The notes below the pieces were generated by a model, which did not search any database, was not told where the DNA came from, and worked only from the letters and a program-made list of their open reading frames with translations. A DNA stretch of 64,000 nucleotides from Jacaranda mimosifolia (Eukaryota; Streptophyta; Magnoliopsida; Lamiales; Bignoniaceae), in the NCBI GenBank assembly GCA_018894105.1, contig CM032117.1, positions 33,460,501-33,524,500 of the forward strand, given 5' to 3'. Below, one piece after another: positions 36,543-49,150 of the stretch. A program made the position numbers and the translations under genes. The first letter of the stretch is position 1. Each line of letters begins with the position of its first letter.

Positions 36543-39437
36543 TTTAACACCCCTACAATTCTTGATTTGTACTAATTTAATTGTCAATTTATTACCATTA
36601 TATCTATTTCTATGAATTTTAACTTATTAGTTATTTTTAGAAGTTTTGTGGTCAATTTATAATTTTAACAAACTTGATTTCATTTTATTTGAAACTTTTG
36701 GGGCCAAATCGTAATTTTTAAGGACTTGATTGCACAACTTTGGGAAAGATCAGGGTTTGCATGGAAGGCCCTAAGTCAACTAGGGTTCAGCCTTTATTTT
36801 AATAAATTGCAGGGCTCAAATGCATGATTTTATTTAATTTATAGGATCAAATTTGAAATATGGAATTTTGCCCATCTAAATATCTCAATTTTGCAATTCC
36901 ACCGCATTTTGTTTCTTTACCTTCACCGTGACTTCACTTCCTTCCCCTCCAGCAATCTCTCTAGCCACGACCATTCTTGGCTAGCCACTCCCAACATCTT
37001 CATCCCCACTCCATCAGCATCAAAACCACATCACATGTAAGCTATTACGCCGACGACTCACTGGAGAACTTGAAGACCAAAGCTTAACAACGGCGGAGTT
37101 GGTAGGCGACGATAGAATAGGGTTGAACTAGGTTTTCTGGGCGTGGTTTCTAGTGGCTTACTGCTTGAGGGAGCTAGGGGTGCACTTGCATTGAAGATTG
37201 GTAAGCTATCGGCGACAGGATTTGAAGGAGGTTCCACGACGGCGGATGATGGTGCTGCAACTTGGGGGCTTCGATTGAGACCCTTCTCGACGGCAGAATA
37301 GGAAATTGAAAGGTGCATTGGACAACTTTCATCGAGAGGATCACTGTGGTGGTAAAAGTTATATGTTCCGGCGGCGGCGGCAGCGTAGCGACGGTGTTGA
37401 GGTAGAATCTACTCCTCGATGCGACCATCGCAACGATGGCTCGATTGTTGAATTTGAGGTTCTGATTGAGTGATTCATGGGTAAAGAGTTAGAAAGGGGT
37501 TTGATTATATATATATACATGTTGTATTGTATTGCTTAAAACTTTGTATCTTAGCAAGAATAGGTTTATCATGGATTATATATATACATAGGCGACGCAT
37601 GGATGGAATATTATATAATTATAGACCCGGATATCTGCACTATATGCAAAATTTGGATTTAATGAGTTCAATAAGAAATTAAACCTTAATTTGTGGATTT
37701 AGGGCCTGAAGTGGTAATTGTTAGGATTAAGTATGAGGAATAAGCAATTGTTGTGATTTAGGGTGACATTATGAAAAGATCATGTGATTAAGGACCTGTC
37801 TTTTTTTTGATAAGTGAAAATGATATAAAAAATGAGATTAACTCTAGCAATACAAGCCATATTAGCCATTAATTGGGATGATAGCACTATTTACGCTTTA
37901 AACTATCATGTTAATAGGTTAATTAGTAGTTTTGGATTAATTATAAGCATGACAGTGATGCATTGGGAGTTGAAAATGGATTCTGACTGTAAATATATTA
38001 TTTGGGTTGGGTGACGACGACGTGGGTCACGAGGACCAATAGACAATTGGCAAAAGTTGCATCTTTTGAGTTACAGAGGTGAGGGTCTACTGCTCTGGTT
38101 TTGCCTTGTATAAGCTACTTCTTGTTTGATTGAACCCCTGTGAGGGCCTGCTAATCTGGCATTTATTTTATCTGTTCTTGTGGTAAAACCCCTAGGTTAC
38201 ATTTGCTTGAATGGTATTTGCTCGTTTTATTAAGATCTGTACTTGATTGTGTACTGGTTCGTAATCGATTATTTGACTTGTATACCCCTGTGAGGGTTAA
38301 TACTAGGTTTCACTCTATTTAGTTCGTTTTTGTTCGTTCTAGTGCCTAGAACTCCTTTCTATCATTTTTGGTACTTGTTTTGATCGGTACTTGTCTTGAT
38401 CGGTACTTGTTATTGTTCGGTACTTGTTTCTATCTAAAATTGTTATTAGATGCCTTCCGAGCATACTGGCTCATTTATATCCTGTTATCTAGCCATGTTG
38501 GCCCGATTGTACTTGTTGGTGATTCATATATTGCCTTGTCGGCAAATCCAATTGTTTGATTGATACTTGTTGTACTTGCGTGGATATAGTACTTGGGTTG
38601 AGTGCCAATCTTATGCGGAATGTTGGGATACTTGGGACAAGCCTTGCAGTCTGTCTTGGTGTCCATGATACGCTAAGCAGCCGCAATGCGCCATACAGTC
38701 TGTATGGGCAGTGCTCCTTACAGTCCATATCGGCATACCAATTGTATGCCAAGCTGTCACACTATGGAAGTACTTGTTTGATTAGAATAAGGTGAATTGA
38801 TATGCATGTCTTGACTCGTTCTATTGAAATGCATATCTTGTATGGGTTTGCTCGTTTGTACTCGTTTCTTGATTGCTTGTAATATGTTCTTGGAGCAATA
38901 AGGCAGGAGGGCTTCCTGCTTGGTATATTTGTTCTTGCTTGAATCGTAATTGTTCATGTATTTCTTATTGACTTCAAATTTGTTGAGATGTTCTTTCCTC
39001 GACAAACTTATTTTACTACCTGTTATGTTATCCCTCACTAAGTCCATTGGACCTACCCTCGTTTTTCCTTATTTTTCAAATAGGGTTAAGGAAAGGATGT
39101 AAGTTCCAACTTGGAATGAAGAAATGCTTTTGTAATAGAACAAATGTTTATATGTATCTATGGGCTATTAGAATGGTATATGTGAATTTAGAGACTTTGT
39201 AATATGTCAGGTTTGACATTGACACCTTGACGTTATGTATATATTTTGTTGAACATAAAAGAATTGAGTTAGCATGTATGTCAATGTTTGGTAGAGTTAT
39301 TTAAGGTTGAAATTACCGCTGCTTTTGATCAGATAAGTTGAAATTTTTATGGGCTTATTACTTGTATTTTGGGTTCTGAATTATGTTTGGAATGTTCTGA
39401 TATCTCAGCTCTGGGTGACCCTGAGTGGGGTGTCACA
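36543..39437 (+). mobile_element. Inner solo LTR (related family) nested in the outer one
   Basis: Starts TTTAACACCCCTAC (a TGTAACACCCC start with one change) and ends GTGGGGTGTCACA. The flanks are CTTAC on both sides (36538-36542 and 39438-39442), an exact 5-base duplication. Length 2895 bases. It parallels the outer LTR: a GC-rich block (36905-37440), then AGGTGAGGGTCTACTGCTCTGG (outer: AGGTGAGGATTTGCTGATCTGG), then tandem repeats, then CTCACTAAG, then the shared end. It inserted about 1.2 kb into the outer LTR. No internal coding region remains. Frames within it are artefacts. Confidence 0.88.
38369..38430 (+). repeat. Short tandem repeat in the inner LTR
   Basis: Four copies of a 15-17-base unit, roughly GGTACTTGTTTTGATC, follow one another. 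Confidence 0.8.
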
Positions 39438-39744
39438 CTTACTGATTTAATAATGAGTTTCGAATATATTTTTGTAATAATGGCAGGCATAGTCTATTTC
39501 ATGTTAAGATAAATCAAAACAAATCCTAAATCATTGTAGTCACCGAGTAGTTAGTTGATTTTAGATTCCTAGTGATATGACTGTAATTATAGGATTAAAT
39601 GAGGTTTTAACTGTAAACCCACCTTTTGGTTAGGTGCCGAGGAGTTGGATCCTACAGAGCAGTAGGCCTTGATTTACATTCTGTTAAAGTTATTCAGGTG
39701 AGGATTTGCTGATCTGGTAATTGTTTTGGTGAAGCAATTGCATT

Positions 39745-40030
39745 GTGATTGAACCCTATGAGGTTCTATTGTTCGGATACCTATCTTTTCTATCGTTATT
39801 GTTATTGGTTAACTGTTGAACCCTATGAGGTTCTACTGTCTTAACTACCGTTATCATTTATTGCTGGTTTATGAACTCTTTGAGGTTCCATTATCTTGAT
39901 CATTGCCTTGTGTACCCCTGTGAGGGTAATTGACTATCATTATTGGAATTAACTATTTTTCGTTGATCGAATTCTATGAACTGATTGAATGGTATTGTTA
40001 TCGATCGAACACCCTTGTGAGGGTTCGTTT
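39745..40030 (+). repeat. Series of small imperfect hairpins in the outer LTR
   Basis: Five imperfect palindromes of the type GAACCCTATGAGGTTC or ACCCCTGTGAGGGT lie at about 39751, 39818, 39873, 39912 and 40009. Related ones occur in the inner LTR at about 38130 and 38285. Each could form a short stem with a 3-4-base loop. Confidence 0.75.
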
Positions 40031-40270
40031 CCTAAAATCGTTCTGATTACAAACTGACTGTCCTGTTCTGGCCATGAACTTTCATTGTCTTGTTTGTTGT
40101 CGTTTTGATTGAAGTCGTCCTGTACTGTTATTATCTTCACCTTGTTGGCTATCGATTGATTGGATGTACTGTTATTGTTTCCACTTTGTTGGTTACCGAT
40201 TGATTGAACGGACTGATTGATTGATTGTACTGAAAGATTTTTATAGGAGAATTGATGGGCCGAGTGCCTT

Positions 40271-40363
40271 GCCAAGCGGTTATGCTTGAGCTACTATTAT
40301 TGCCAAGCTGTTATGCTTGAGCTACTGTTATTGCCGAGCTGTCATGCTCGAGCTACTGAATTG
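40271..40363 (+). repeat. 31-base tandem repeat, three copies
   Basis: Units begin at 40271, 40302 and 40333 and read GCCAAGCTGTTATGCTTGAG followed by CTACTRTTATT, with a few differences. A related single unit (TGCCAAGCTGTCACA) is at about 38747 in the inner LTR. Confidence 0.85.
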
Positions 40364-41130
40364 ATTGTTTATCGAACTTAACTGAATTGAACTGATCTGT
40401 TACTGTACTATTATGGATGCACAAGGATATTTCGATATGCATGTTGTATATGATTTATTAACTTGCATATATGATTGAGTTCGTTATTCTTGAACTGTAT
40501 TATGCTCATAGAGTAATAAGGCTGGAGTGAGTTTTCATTCTGGATCGGACTGATATCCCAGGCCAACTGAGCTATATGGAGTGAGTTTTATGCTGGCATA
40601 ACTTCGTTTCTCTTTTGCTAACTGCAAGTGATTACTTTTGTCGAGTCTTTGATTCTTGAAAGATCGTACATTGCTTTACATTATTCCTCATTGAATCTTC
40701 ATGACTCACCTTCGTGTATTATTCGTTTCATTCAGATAGGTGTGAGACAGGGAACAATGAGGACTGGTATATTTGATTGGAGTTTGCTGTATTAGTGTTT
40801 AAGAATGTATGTACATATGAATAAACCTTGGAATGTTTTGTTTTAGAGATATTGTAATATGTCATGATGAATATTAGACTTATGGTATGTATGAATCGTG
40901 AGACTGGTGACAATTTTTTGGTTTGAATGCTGTTGGGTTATTAATATGGTATATAGCACTCTGATATTAATTCCGCATTAAGTATGAAGCATGCTACGTT
41001 TTGATGATTGTTGATATTATTGGAATTATGCGAAAAATTTATGGACCTATCAGATATATTGTTGCATGCTAATAGGATTGAACTGAGTGGCATTCCGCCT
41101 TGCGGGCTATATCTCGAGTGGGGTGCCACA

Positions 41131-41741
41131 TAATATCACAGTGATATTTTTTTATAATTATCACCATATTGTTTTATAGCGTGACTATATTGTAAAATAT
41201 CATTAAGTTAGTGTAATTAAATATATTGTGGCATTTTCCACAAAATGACACTATAATATGATATAAGTGCCATTTTTTATAACAATTGGCGACACTTAGT
41301 TAAATGCATTTAAAACCCATTTATGGTGACATGTTCAATCAAATTCCACTATTTTATTTGACATTTATTAGTTAAACGCTACAAAATATTATTTTCAATG
41401 TCATGTTTTGACAAATATCACTATAATAGTATTGCGGGTCATTGTGATATGAAATACCACCAATTGAATGTCACTTTATGACATTTTGTTCAAATGACAT
41501 TATAACTAAGTGACATTTTAAGAAAAAGAATTAGTGACACTAATTAAATGCCATTAAAATATATTTATTGTGGCATTTTCAATCAAATGTCACCATTTTA
41601 TTCGTCATTCATTAATCAAATGTCACTAAATATCATGTTATAGTGACATATTTTATAATTATCACCACATTACTTTTATGTGGCATTACTTTATAAAATG
41701 TCACTAAGTTTGTGCCGGTAAAGGCTAAATTTCTTGTAGTG
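41131..41741. repeat. Right subterminal and terminal repeat region of the CACTA element
   Basis: About 600 bases dense in GTGACATTTT, GTGGCATTTT and AAATGTCACTA motifs, ending in TTTCTTGTAGTG. It resumes directly after the second TAATA copy, which shows the LTR block is an insertion. Confidence 0.85.
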
Positions 41742-41744
41742 CGT

Positions 41745-42340
41745 TTGTGACAATGAAGCAGCAATGATTGTCATTAAGTCTTTTAAAATTATTATGATAA
41801 AAAATTATTGCATAATAGTTATTTTTTATCATAATTTGGAGATTATCAATTATAATTAATATTATCTTTTTGTAGCATTTGATATATGTAATAACTCATT
41901 ATCTATAATTAATTATCAAATTTATATCATGATATACTAAATTATCACCTAGAGAACTAGTCATAATTAGAAGAAATCAAAGTTATATCTAAGTTAGGTA
42001 TTTCATCTGTTTCAAATTATAATTTTATTTATTATTATTTTTTGGACAAATGAGATAATTTGGAAACACGCGCATGATGGTATTTCGATTGTTCCACCAT
42101 AATTCAATATTCAGTATATATAACTCTGATCTTTTATCGATTTTCAAGTGATCCAAAAACAAGAACTGTTGAGCAATAAATCTCTGCAAGTAATCGAAAT
42201 ATCTTAGCAGTTTTACCTAATAGACCAGTATAAGTTCAAGAGCATTGAAGAAATAATTTTGATTCAGATTTTTTTAAATTTCTTATTTATTTGGATGGTA
42301 TCCAAAATAAGGGTTTAAAAAAATCAATTTAAACTTTCCC
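41745..42340. other. AT-rich spacer
   Basis: Nothing coding or repetitive is recognised apart from scattered ATTATT phrases. Confidence 0.55.
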
Positions 42341-42344
42341 CTTC

Positions 42345-43047
42345 ACTTCATCAACCAATTTCAAGCAAAATTGCCCAACGTCGCTGCACGCCTCCACCTT
42401 CGATTCTCCTTCTTCGTTGGTCAAATCACAAAATTGAAACCACCGTTACAATCCTCTCGTTAAGCCCATCACAACACATTCCTTGTTTATTAGTTTTCAT
42501 CACTAGAGCTAAGCAACCCGTCACCACCACAGTGAGGCTCCGTTCGGAGCTTAATTTCCGGCAATTTGCCGGTTGTTTCTAGGCAAATTTGGTGCAGATG
42601 CGTTCCTTGTGACAAGGGAAAGAGAATGGTTAGCTTGGTTGCTAGTTTTTCCAGCGTCGGAGAGGTGTTGGTTGGAGAAGATGGTGATGATAAGCATGGA
42701 AGAATTTGATACGATGGGAGGGTTTTTGTGTATATATTTTTCAACTTTCTAAAATTATATTTTCTACCCCAAAACTTCCTTTTGGATTTCAATTGAATCC
42801 TTCAGCTCTCTGAGTGCCTCACATTGACCCCAAAATTCTTTTCTCCAATTTCAATTAAGTCCTCAAACTAGTTAGTGCATTATATTGACCTAGTTGACCA
42901 AAATTAATTCAAAATTGATCCCCAAAACTTTCAAAATTCTTACAATCAAGTCCTTTCTTATTTATATTTTGAGCCCCAAAATTTTCATCAAATAAATATT
43001 TAATTTTTAAATCTTACTTTCTAAAATGCCAAATCTAGGGGTGTTTA
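42345..43047 (-). repeat. Truncated gypsy-type LTR, reverse orientation
   Basis: The right end AAATGCCAAATCTAGGGGTG (43024-43043, then TTTAA) is the reverse complement of an LTR start like TGTAACACCCCTAGAAATGC (35326). To the left run phrases such as TTTCAATTAAGTCCTCAAACT and TTGACCCCAAAATTC, then a GC-rich block at 42370-42660. This mirrors the outer LTR's order. The rest of the LTR is missing on the left. Confidence 0.65.
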
Positions 43048-43812
43048 ATGCCATTATTATTTTTTAATTTTAAAAATTATTAACAATATATTATCATGAT
43101 AGATTTAATTTATTTTAGTTTTTTTACTTATTTTACTTTTTAGTTAAATCGAATTGAATTGAATTAAAATATTATATATATATATATTCTATTTTAATAT
43201 TATTAGATTATTTTAATAGTATAAATTTATATTTAACATAATCTAATATGTTATATTTTAATGATATACATTTAATTAAATTATTTTAGATATGCTTATT
43301 ATTTTTAATATTATTGAATATATCATTTCAATTATTAAAATTATATGTTCCAAGATAATAAATTTGATTTATATTTTTAATTTTTTCTTACTTATTAAAT
43401 TCAATTGAATATAATTAAATTATCTTAAATACATTTACTATTTTAAATTCACCTTGAATTCTTCTTTGTTTTTATTACATTTAAGACCGCAAGCAAAAAA
43501 TAAAAATAAAAATAAAATAACAAATACCCCCTTAGCAAATTAAAAAATCTTACAATACCACATTTGAGGGTATTTTTGTCCACTTAAAAAAGTCAAACCG
43601 GGCCAAAAATGGATTCAGTGACCCTAAAGGCATTTTTGGAATTTCACCCTAACTTTTTAACGGCTGTTGGTCAAAACCCTGACGTTGACTAACGGCTGGG
43701 TTGAAATGTTGGACGGCGATAAAGTTCAGGGGGATAAATGTAATTTTCAAAATGAGTTTTTTTTTGTAATTACGCCAAACTCAGGGGATGTGGATGTAAT
43801 TGACCCTAAGTA
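43048..43812. other. AT-rich spacer ending in a one-sided transposon terminus
   Basis: The last 250 bases end, read on the - strand, with GGGTCAATTACATCCACATC and then CCCTGAGTTTGG. This terminus type is common on plant terminal-inverted-repeat elements. A matching opposite end was not found, so this is a remnant. Confidence 0.4.
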
Positions 43813-44857
43813 TATATACTTGAGTTGAAATTCAACTCAATAAAGAGTTTGCATTCGAGTTGAATCTTATTTGAGTTGTTTCGACTCATCTTATACCCTC
43901 AGTGAAAATAAATTTGCAATTTTTAGATATATATATATCGTAATACTACAAAATTGAATACATGTATTTCCGTCCACATATTATTTAATTTTTAATTTTA
44001 GTTATCAATTGAATGATGGCTAAAATAGTTGCAAAAAACCTGCAGGCTTCTTTTCTTTTGCACTTTAGTGTGGAAGATGGACTAAGGTACATCAATTTAT
44101 TAAAAATTTTGAATAGGTCATAAAATTTTCTTTCTTTAAGTGATTAGTTCCTCAGACAAATTCATAATTAAAATTTATTCTCCATTTTTTGTCTTAGAAA
44201 ACAAAGCCCTTGTTCTCCTATATTTTGGTCATTTTCTGGAAAAAAAATTGGGGGAATCGATTTTTGGAAGGAGATTTGGAGAATGTGTCAAACGTTTCTT
44301 TTTGTTTTGGGAAAATATGGAAAATGATTTGAGAATTAGTTGTTTGCCTCTTTAAGTTTTGAAGGAAGACAAACTTTACTGTAAATATCAAATTAGTTTC
44401 TTTTTTGTTGGGTTTGTAGAGTGAAAGTGATTTTTTTTATGTAATGTATATATGTATGTATATTTATAGTTGGATGATGTGTATGTAAATATATTTGTAA
44501 TGACTGAAATATGATTGTGATGAAATTATGTGTAATTAATTTAGTTGGTGATTTATTTTGAAATTTATATTTTATAAAATTGACATTAGCAAATGATGTA
44601 TTATATGGAAGAGAATATTTATTAATATTAAATATTAATTATTTTTGAAATCATAGTTATATCTTAATTATAAAAGGATCGGAATATATTATAATTGTTA
44701 ATATCGGCTTACATAAAAAATCTAATTACCATACATTAATTATAAATTAATTACTATTTATTAATTAAAATATAATAATTTAACTATATAATTACTTACG
44801 ATTTATGTGTAAATAAACCTTAGTTATTTGTTTAATAAAATATTTTTTAATAATATA
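43813..44857. other. AT-rich spacer
   Basis: One 71-codon frame at 44140-44355 has no recognised motif. Nothing else is supported. Confidence 0.5.
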
Positions 44858-46578
44858 TGTAACACCCCAACTGGGAGATGCGTGCTCAATTGAGGTACTA
44901 CTCATTCTATACCACAAGCTCTTTGAATCAGATAAAATAAAATTTTCAAAATCCAAAATAATTAATTCCACATATGATATCCATCAACAGTTTAACTCGT
45001 AACCAAAATATCATAGATCACACTTAAGAATTCCAACCCATTTGTCATATCTTTGTCGACAATCCAACAAATACAATCTGTATATTTATATATTCATTAG
45101 GTTTATTCCCTCATGTGTAGCGTGGTTTAGACTTTCCTTGCTAATATTCCTATCTAGGGTGAAGAAGGGAAGGAAACAACACAACAACGTAAGTTTGAAT
45201 AGCTTAGTGAGATATTCTAACAATAACAATAGAGTAACAATTATCCAAACATATTATATAGGAAACATGTAAGAGCATTATGATTACTAGAAGTCATCAG
45301 AGAAGATTACATTCAAAGTTTTAAGTGATCCATATCACCACCATCCCGTATTAGTGATGCAATTTTACAAAATTCATTGCCATTCTATAGAAGTTGAAAT
45401 CCCAAGTATGATCAAAGAGCCAACACATTTTTTTTAAGGAATACAACTGGCTAGAAAAGTTAATCGTAATAAATTAATAAACATTTTTTGCAATCCCGCT
45501 GTTGGTAGTTCTCCTACCTTGTCTCTCCACATTCGAGAATCTGAAAATCCTTATCCCTTCAAATTCTGAGTAATCGGCTCAGGCAGTTGAATAATCAGTA
45601 GGCATGGCTAGCCATATGCCTTATCTTGCTCATAGATAGCTACCTCCAACTAGCTAGGAGACAAGATTATAGTCAGTAGGGTATTAGCTAAAAGACCAGC
45701 CACCATCGGTCTATCCCGCCCGACCATCTTTCGATGTTGATCCCAGGGCCCACCCCCAAGCGTATTTAGTAATTCAGTATAGTTTGAAATATCCAATAGC
45801 ATTCTCAAATAGTTTCTCAACTCGCCATAGCAATCAAAACATATGGATCAATATAGGATTATAAGCAACAATACAAGAAAGCGAGCATGAGATTAGTAAA
45901 ATAGTACTTTGCAGAATACTTATCAGATTTTGCTTCACAATCATCAATTTTAGATAAAACAGTATAAATCATCATTAAATGGGAACCATAATTAGCATAA
46001 AGTGGTGATGTGTGATAAATTTCACAATCCATTTACTTGTTCGAAACTCGTCTAAACATAAATCGGGTTAATTACTCGGTTAAGGAATCCATCATCTAAA
46101 GGTAGGTTGGAAATTCAAATAATAAGGGCAAATCACAAGGTAAAGAAGAGCGATTCAAACAGACTGTCAAGTTCAACACAAGAGTCGAAGAACAATATAA
46201 AATGGACGAACAACAGTTATTGAATCTTAACAAAGATAGTATTAGGCAATAATAATAAGATTTCCTTAGTTGTTTAGATAGCTCACAACCTTATTTCCTA
46301 GTCAATCCAAGGACTAATATAAGATATCCTGAGCTATTAGCCGATTAATTCTCTAAATCGTGTATATAAGTGCAATTAGTTTTCTTATTGAACTGTAAAG
46401 CTCAATTTATTCAATTTCTATCATATTCTTTTAATCTCTATTTCATACTCAAATGCTTAAGATAATTAAATGTGGTATCCTTAATTCAATTAGTCAATAA
46501 ATAGATTATTGATATGATTGCCCTTAATTCTATTGATATGATTAACGTGGTATCCTTAGTTCGTAGCATCATTGACGT
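44858..46578 (-). repeat. Gypsy-type LTR, reverse orientation, 3' part, broken by copia A
   Basis: The left edge TGTAACACCCCAACTGGGAG is, read on the - strand, an LTR end ...GGGGTGTTACA. The reverse reading also shows CTCACTAAGCTATT near 45210, matching CTCACTAAGTCCATT in the inner LTR (39032). The sequence is cut at 46578 by copia A. The opposite part of the LTR may continue at 55811-57077, which has the same kind of GC-rich block and AAGTCC/CCCCAA phrases. Confidence 0.55.
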
Positions 46579-48010
46579 TGTTGGAATAGTGCCTCGCAAC
46601 CAATTAGAATTGGCGTGTAATACTACTCCAATTGTAATACAATATTCATTGAATGATATTCTTATAAAATGGCCGTCTTTATCTTATGCTTTTTATATTT
46701 CACTTGCACTTGGTTGAAGCCCTTAAATCATACTCTTTTACGGGACTTGAACATGTATATGATGGTGATCATGAAACAAGTCTCTATAGTCATGATTTTA
46801 AAGTATTTCAAGTCATAGAATCTTATGAAATGGGACATCTAAGATTTGGATAGACTTGCACTAACGATGCATATTCTAAGGGGTTGGATATTGCTCCATT
46901 TCATGGGCAAGCTATGTGAAATATGGACGCATGTTAGTGGGTGTTTGTTAGAGAACAAGTTCACTGAAGGCTTGCATTGAGAATCCACCAGAGAGCCATA
47001 GTGGCTCATTGGTAGTGACAAGTTCTCAAGCTTACGATAGTATATATAATTAGTTCTTGGACTTGAGGATCCATATTAACCTTGTATTTAGGTCCTTAAG
47101 CTTTAACTTTTCTCCGGCCACGTAACGGGTCATATAGGGTTGAGATTGCGCATGAGCTACTTAAGCATGGAAGTTGTGAGATCCAAAAAGGGATCCATTT
47201 CCTTGTTGTTTTGAAGAATGAGTGCATCTCCTATGTATTCTATGACGATCGATTCCAAGAAATCTTTGTATAAGGTAGTATGATAATTTGGAAAAAGGCA
47301 TTTTCCAAAGTTGAGGTCATAAAGGGACTTGAACATTAGATGTAGAGACATAGTTATTGAGGCTATTAGGGAGCTGACGAATATCTTACACTAGGCCTCT
47401 TTTGAGAGATAGGAGACGGAAGGGCCGTATTTGCATGGTAAGCATAAATAATAATGGTTCTTCATGATATAATTCATTCATCCAATTAGTTGGGCTCCAT
47501 GGGCTTGTTGCTAAACATCGACTATGGAGATTGGGTACTCTTCAATTAATAGAGATTAATTGAGAAAGTTATTAGTTTAAAAGAGTTTATTTAACTTAAA
47601 GAGTTAAGTTAATTAACTTAAGGAGTTAAGTCAAATTAATTAATTAAGGAGTTAATTGAATTAAATTGAGAATTTGTTGGTGTGATTATTCAACACATGA
47701 ATTATATCACACTTTTGGAGGGAAAATGTGAGGAATGCCAACCAAGCAAAAGTGGCCGGTCATATGGCATATCTGGGCCAAGGCTGCCTTATGGCCGCTT
47801 TGGTATCGATTTGTGATATTTTGTGCTTCTAACTTATTTTTCGTACATATTTAGAAGCACAAAAGTTGTGCAAGTGTTTCAATATAATATTGGAAATTTT
47901 TGCTGGCTTTTTAAAGTCAAGTTCAAGTTAATCTTCGATTAGATGAAAAAATGAGATGCATAAAGAGTTACACTTATTTTTGCCTATCAATTAATTATTT
48001 ATGATATAAG
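46579..48010 (+). repeat. 5' LTR of copia A (shortened, with an internal inversion)
   Basis: Aligns with 53606 onward: AATACTACTCCAATTGTRATA, GATGGTGATCATGAAA, GTCTCTATRGTCATGATTTT, and so on. Compared with the 3' LTR it lacks about 0.33 kb (54618-54955 equivalent) and further sequence before the promoter region. A segment at 47681-47774 is inverted relative to 55212-55309. The end near 48010 is estimated from the shared TTTTTGCCTAT phrase. Confidence 0.75.
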
Positions 48011-49150
48011 CATTTAATTGAATGAATTGAATGTTAATTCTTGTTTATTGTTCATTTAATTGTTGAATGAATGGGGATGAACATAAGCCTTTAAATTGAT
48101 TTTATTTGTTTCAAAGTTATTTGTAATGGGTTGTACTGAATTGGGGCTTACATGCCTCTTGATTTTCTACCTTTTAAATGTTATGAGAGTAGAACTCTAA
48201 GGGTGAGCATTTCCTTTCTCATGTAAATGTTGCAAAGAGCAAAGGATGCCAAGAGTATCAATGAGGCTTGAAGACCCATGAATATATAGGATACATTTAT
48301 GTACTAGACAAGATTTAATCAACCCACTTAAAATCAACAAGAAGTGCACCTACGACTCTAAGTGCACTACTTGGTTAAGGCTCATGGTTATCCCACCCTA
48401 GCAGCATGCTAGGTGCATTTACTTATTTATACTTTTTTTATCTTGTTGATCTATGAGATGCATGATTAGGATATAGATAACCTAAATAAGAGATGATAAT
48501 ATTGATGAGATCTTTCAAAGCAAGAAAATCCCTCAACTTAGAGGAGTCTAAGTTTTTCAAAATATTAAGTCAAATTGGATATAAATTAAAAGAAATTTTA
48601 ATTAATTCGAGCCTTCTACCAGTGGGAGGTGACATGAGATACTACACTAATTTAGTGTTGGCTCATTAATCGTGGGACACTTTATTGGAGGAAAGCTATG
48701 CTCACTTCTCGGCGTACAATGCACTTTAAATTAAAACTCACTATGGTATTGTCTCACAAGTCGTGGAATGACATAGTGGAATTTTTAATTAAAGATTGAT
48801 TTGTAGGTAGGACTTAATACCTAGTAGTGTAGATGTCGCACCAGTCATGGGTTTACATGAAAAGTGAGGAAAACAAATCAAGGGTTGCATAGAGATGCAA
48901 TTAGCAAAAGTTGCTAACCTTAGGATTGTTTGTGGATATTTCATGAGTCATGGGCCGACAAATGATGCCTTTTGGACCTTGATTGTCACTAAGAAATAAA
49001 ATTTTCCGAATTCCTTTAGGAGGTGAGGAATTTGATAAAATAGTAGGAGAAAAATATACTTGAAAGTCCATAAACATGTTTTATAATATCAAATTTAATC
49101 ACATGCTTATATTCTCTTTTTCGCCTTTGTAGATTTGCGAAATCTCAAAC
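48011..49150 (+). other. Untranslated leader of copia A
   Basis: About 1.1 kb between the LTR and gag with no open frame. A long leader is common in this group. I do not see a clear TGGTATCAGAGC-type primer binding site, so it is probably mutated. Confidence 0.55.

Larger units (their letters stand above)
35326..41130 (+). mobile_element. Outer solo LTR of a gypsy-type retrotransposon, itself interrupted
   Basis: Starts TGTAACACCCCTAG (35326) and ends AGTGGGGTGCCACA (41130), with inverted ends TGTaACACCCC/GGGGTGcCACA. The flanks are TAATA on both sides (35321-35325 and 41131-41135), an exact 5-base duplication inside the CACTA element. After removing the inner LTR and its duplication, about 2.9 kb remain. 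No gag-pol sequence is present, so this is a solo LTR left by recombination between two LTRs. The GC-rich, CGGCGG-containing part at 35630-36130 yields overlapping frames that are not genes. Placement in the Tekay/Del-like chromoviruses, which have long LTRs, is a guess. Confidence 0.88.
32294..41741. mobile_element. CACTA (En/Spm-type) non-autonomous element, interrupted by nested LTRs
   Basis: The left end is CACTACAAGAAAAATTACG at 32294 and the right end is AAATTTCTTGTAGTG ending at 41741, the hallmark CACTA terminal inverted repeat. The flanks are CGT on both sides (32291-32293 and 41742-41744), the expected 3-base target duplication. The subterminal regions (32300-33030 and 41131-41730) are packed with short motifs in both orientations, such as GTGGCATTTT, AAATGCCAC and AAAATGTCACTA, as is typical of transposase-binding subterminal repeats. 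Without the nested LTR block (5810 bases) the element is 3638 bases. I see no transposase coding sequence, so it would depend on one supplied elsewhere. Confidence 0.9.

Noticed and set aside
35901..37428. Several GC-rich overlapping frames
   Set aside because: All lie within the GC-rich parts of the two solo LTRs and recur at equivalent positions, so they are LTR sequence, not genes.
44140..44355. 71-codon + strand frame
   Set aside because: No motif, no neighbouring gene signals and AT-rich composition.
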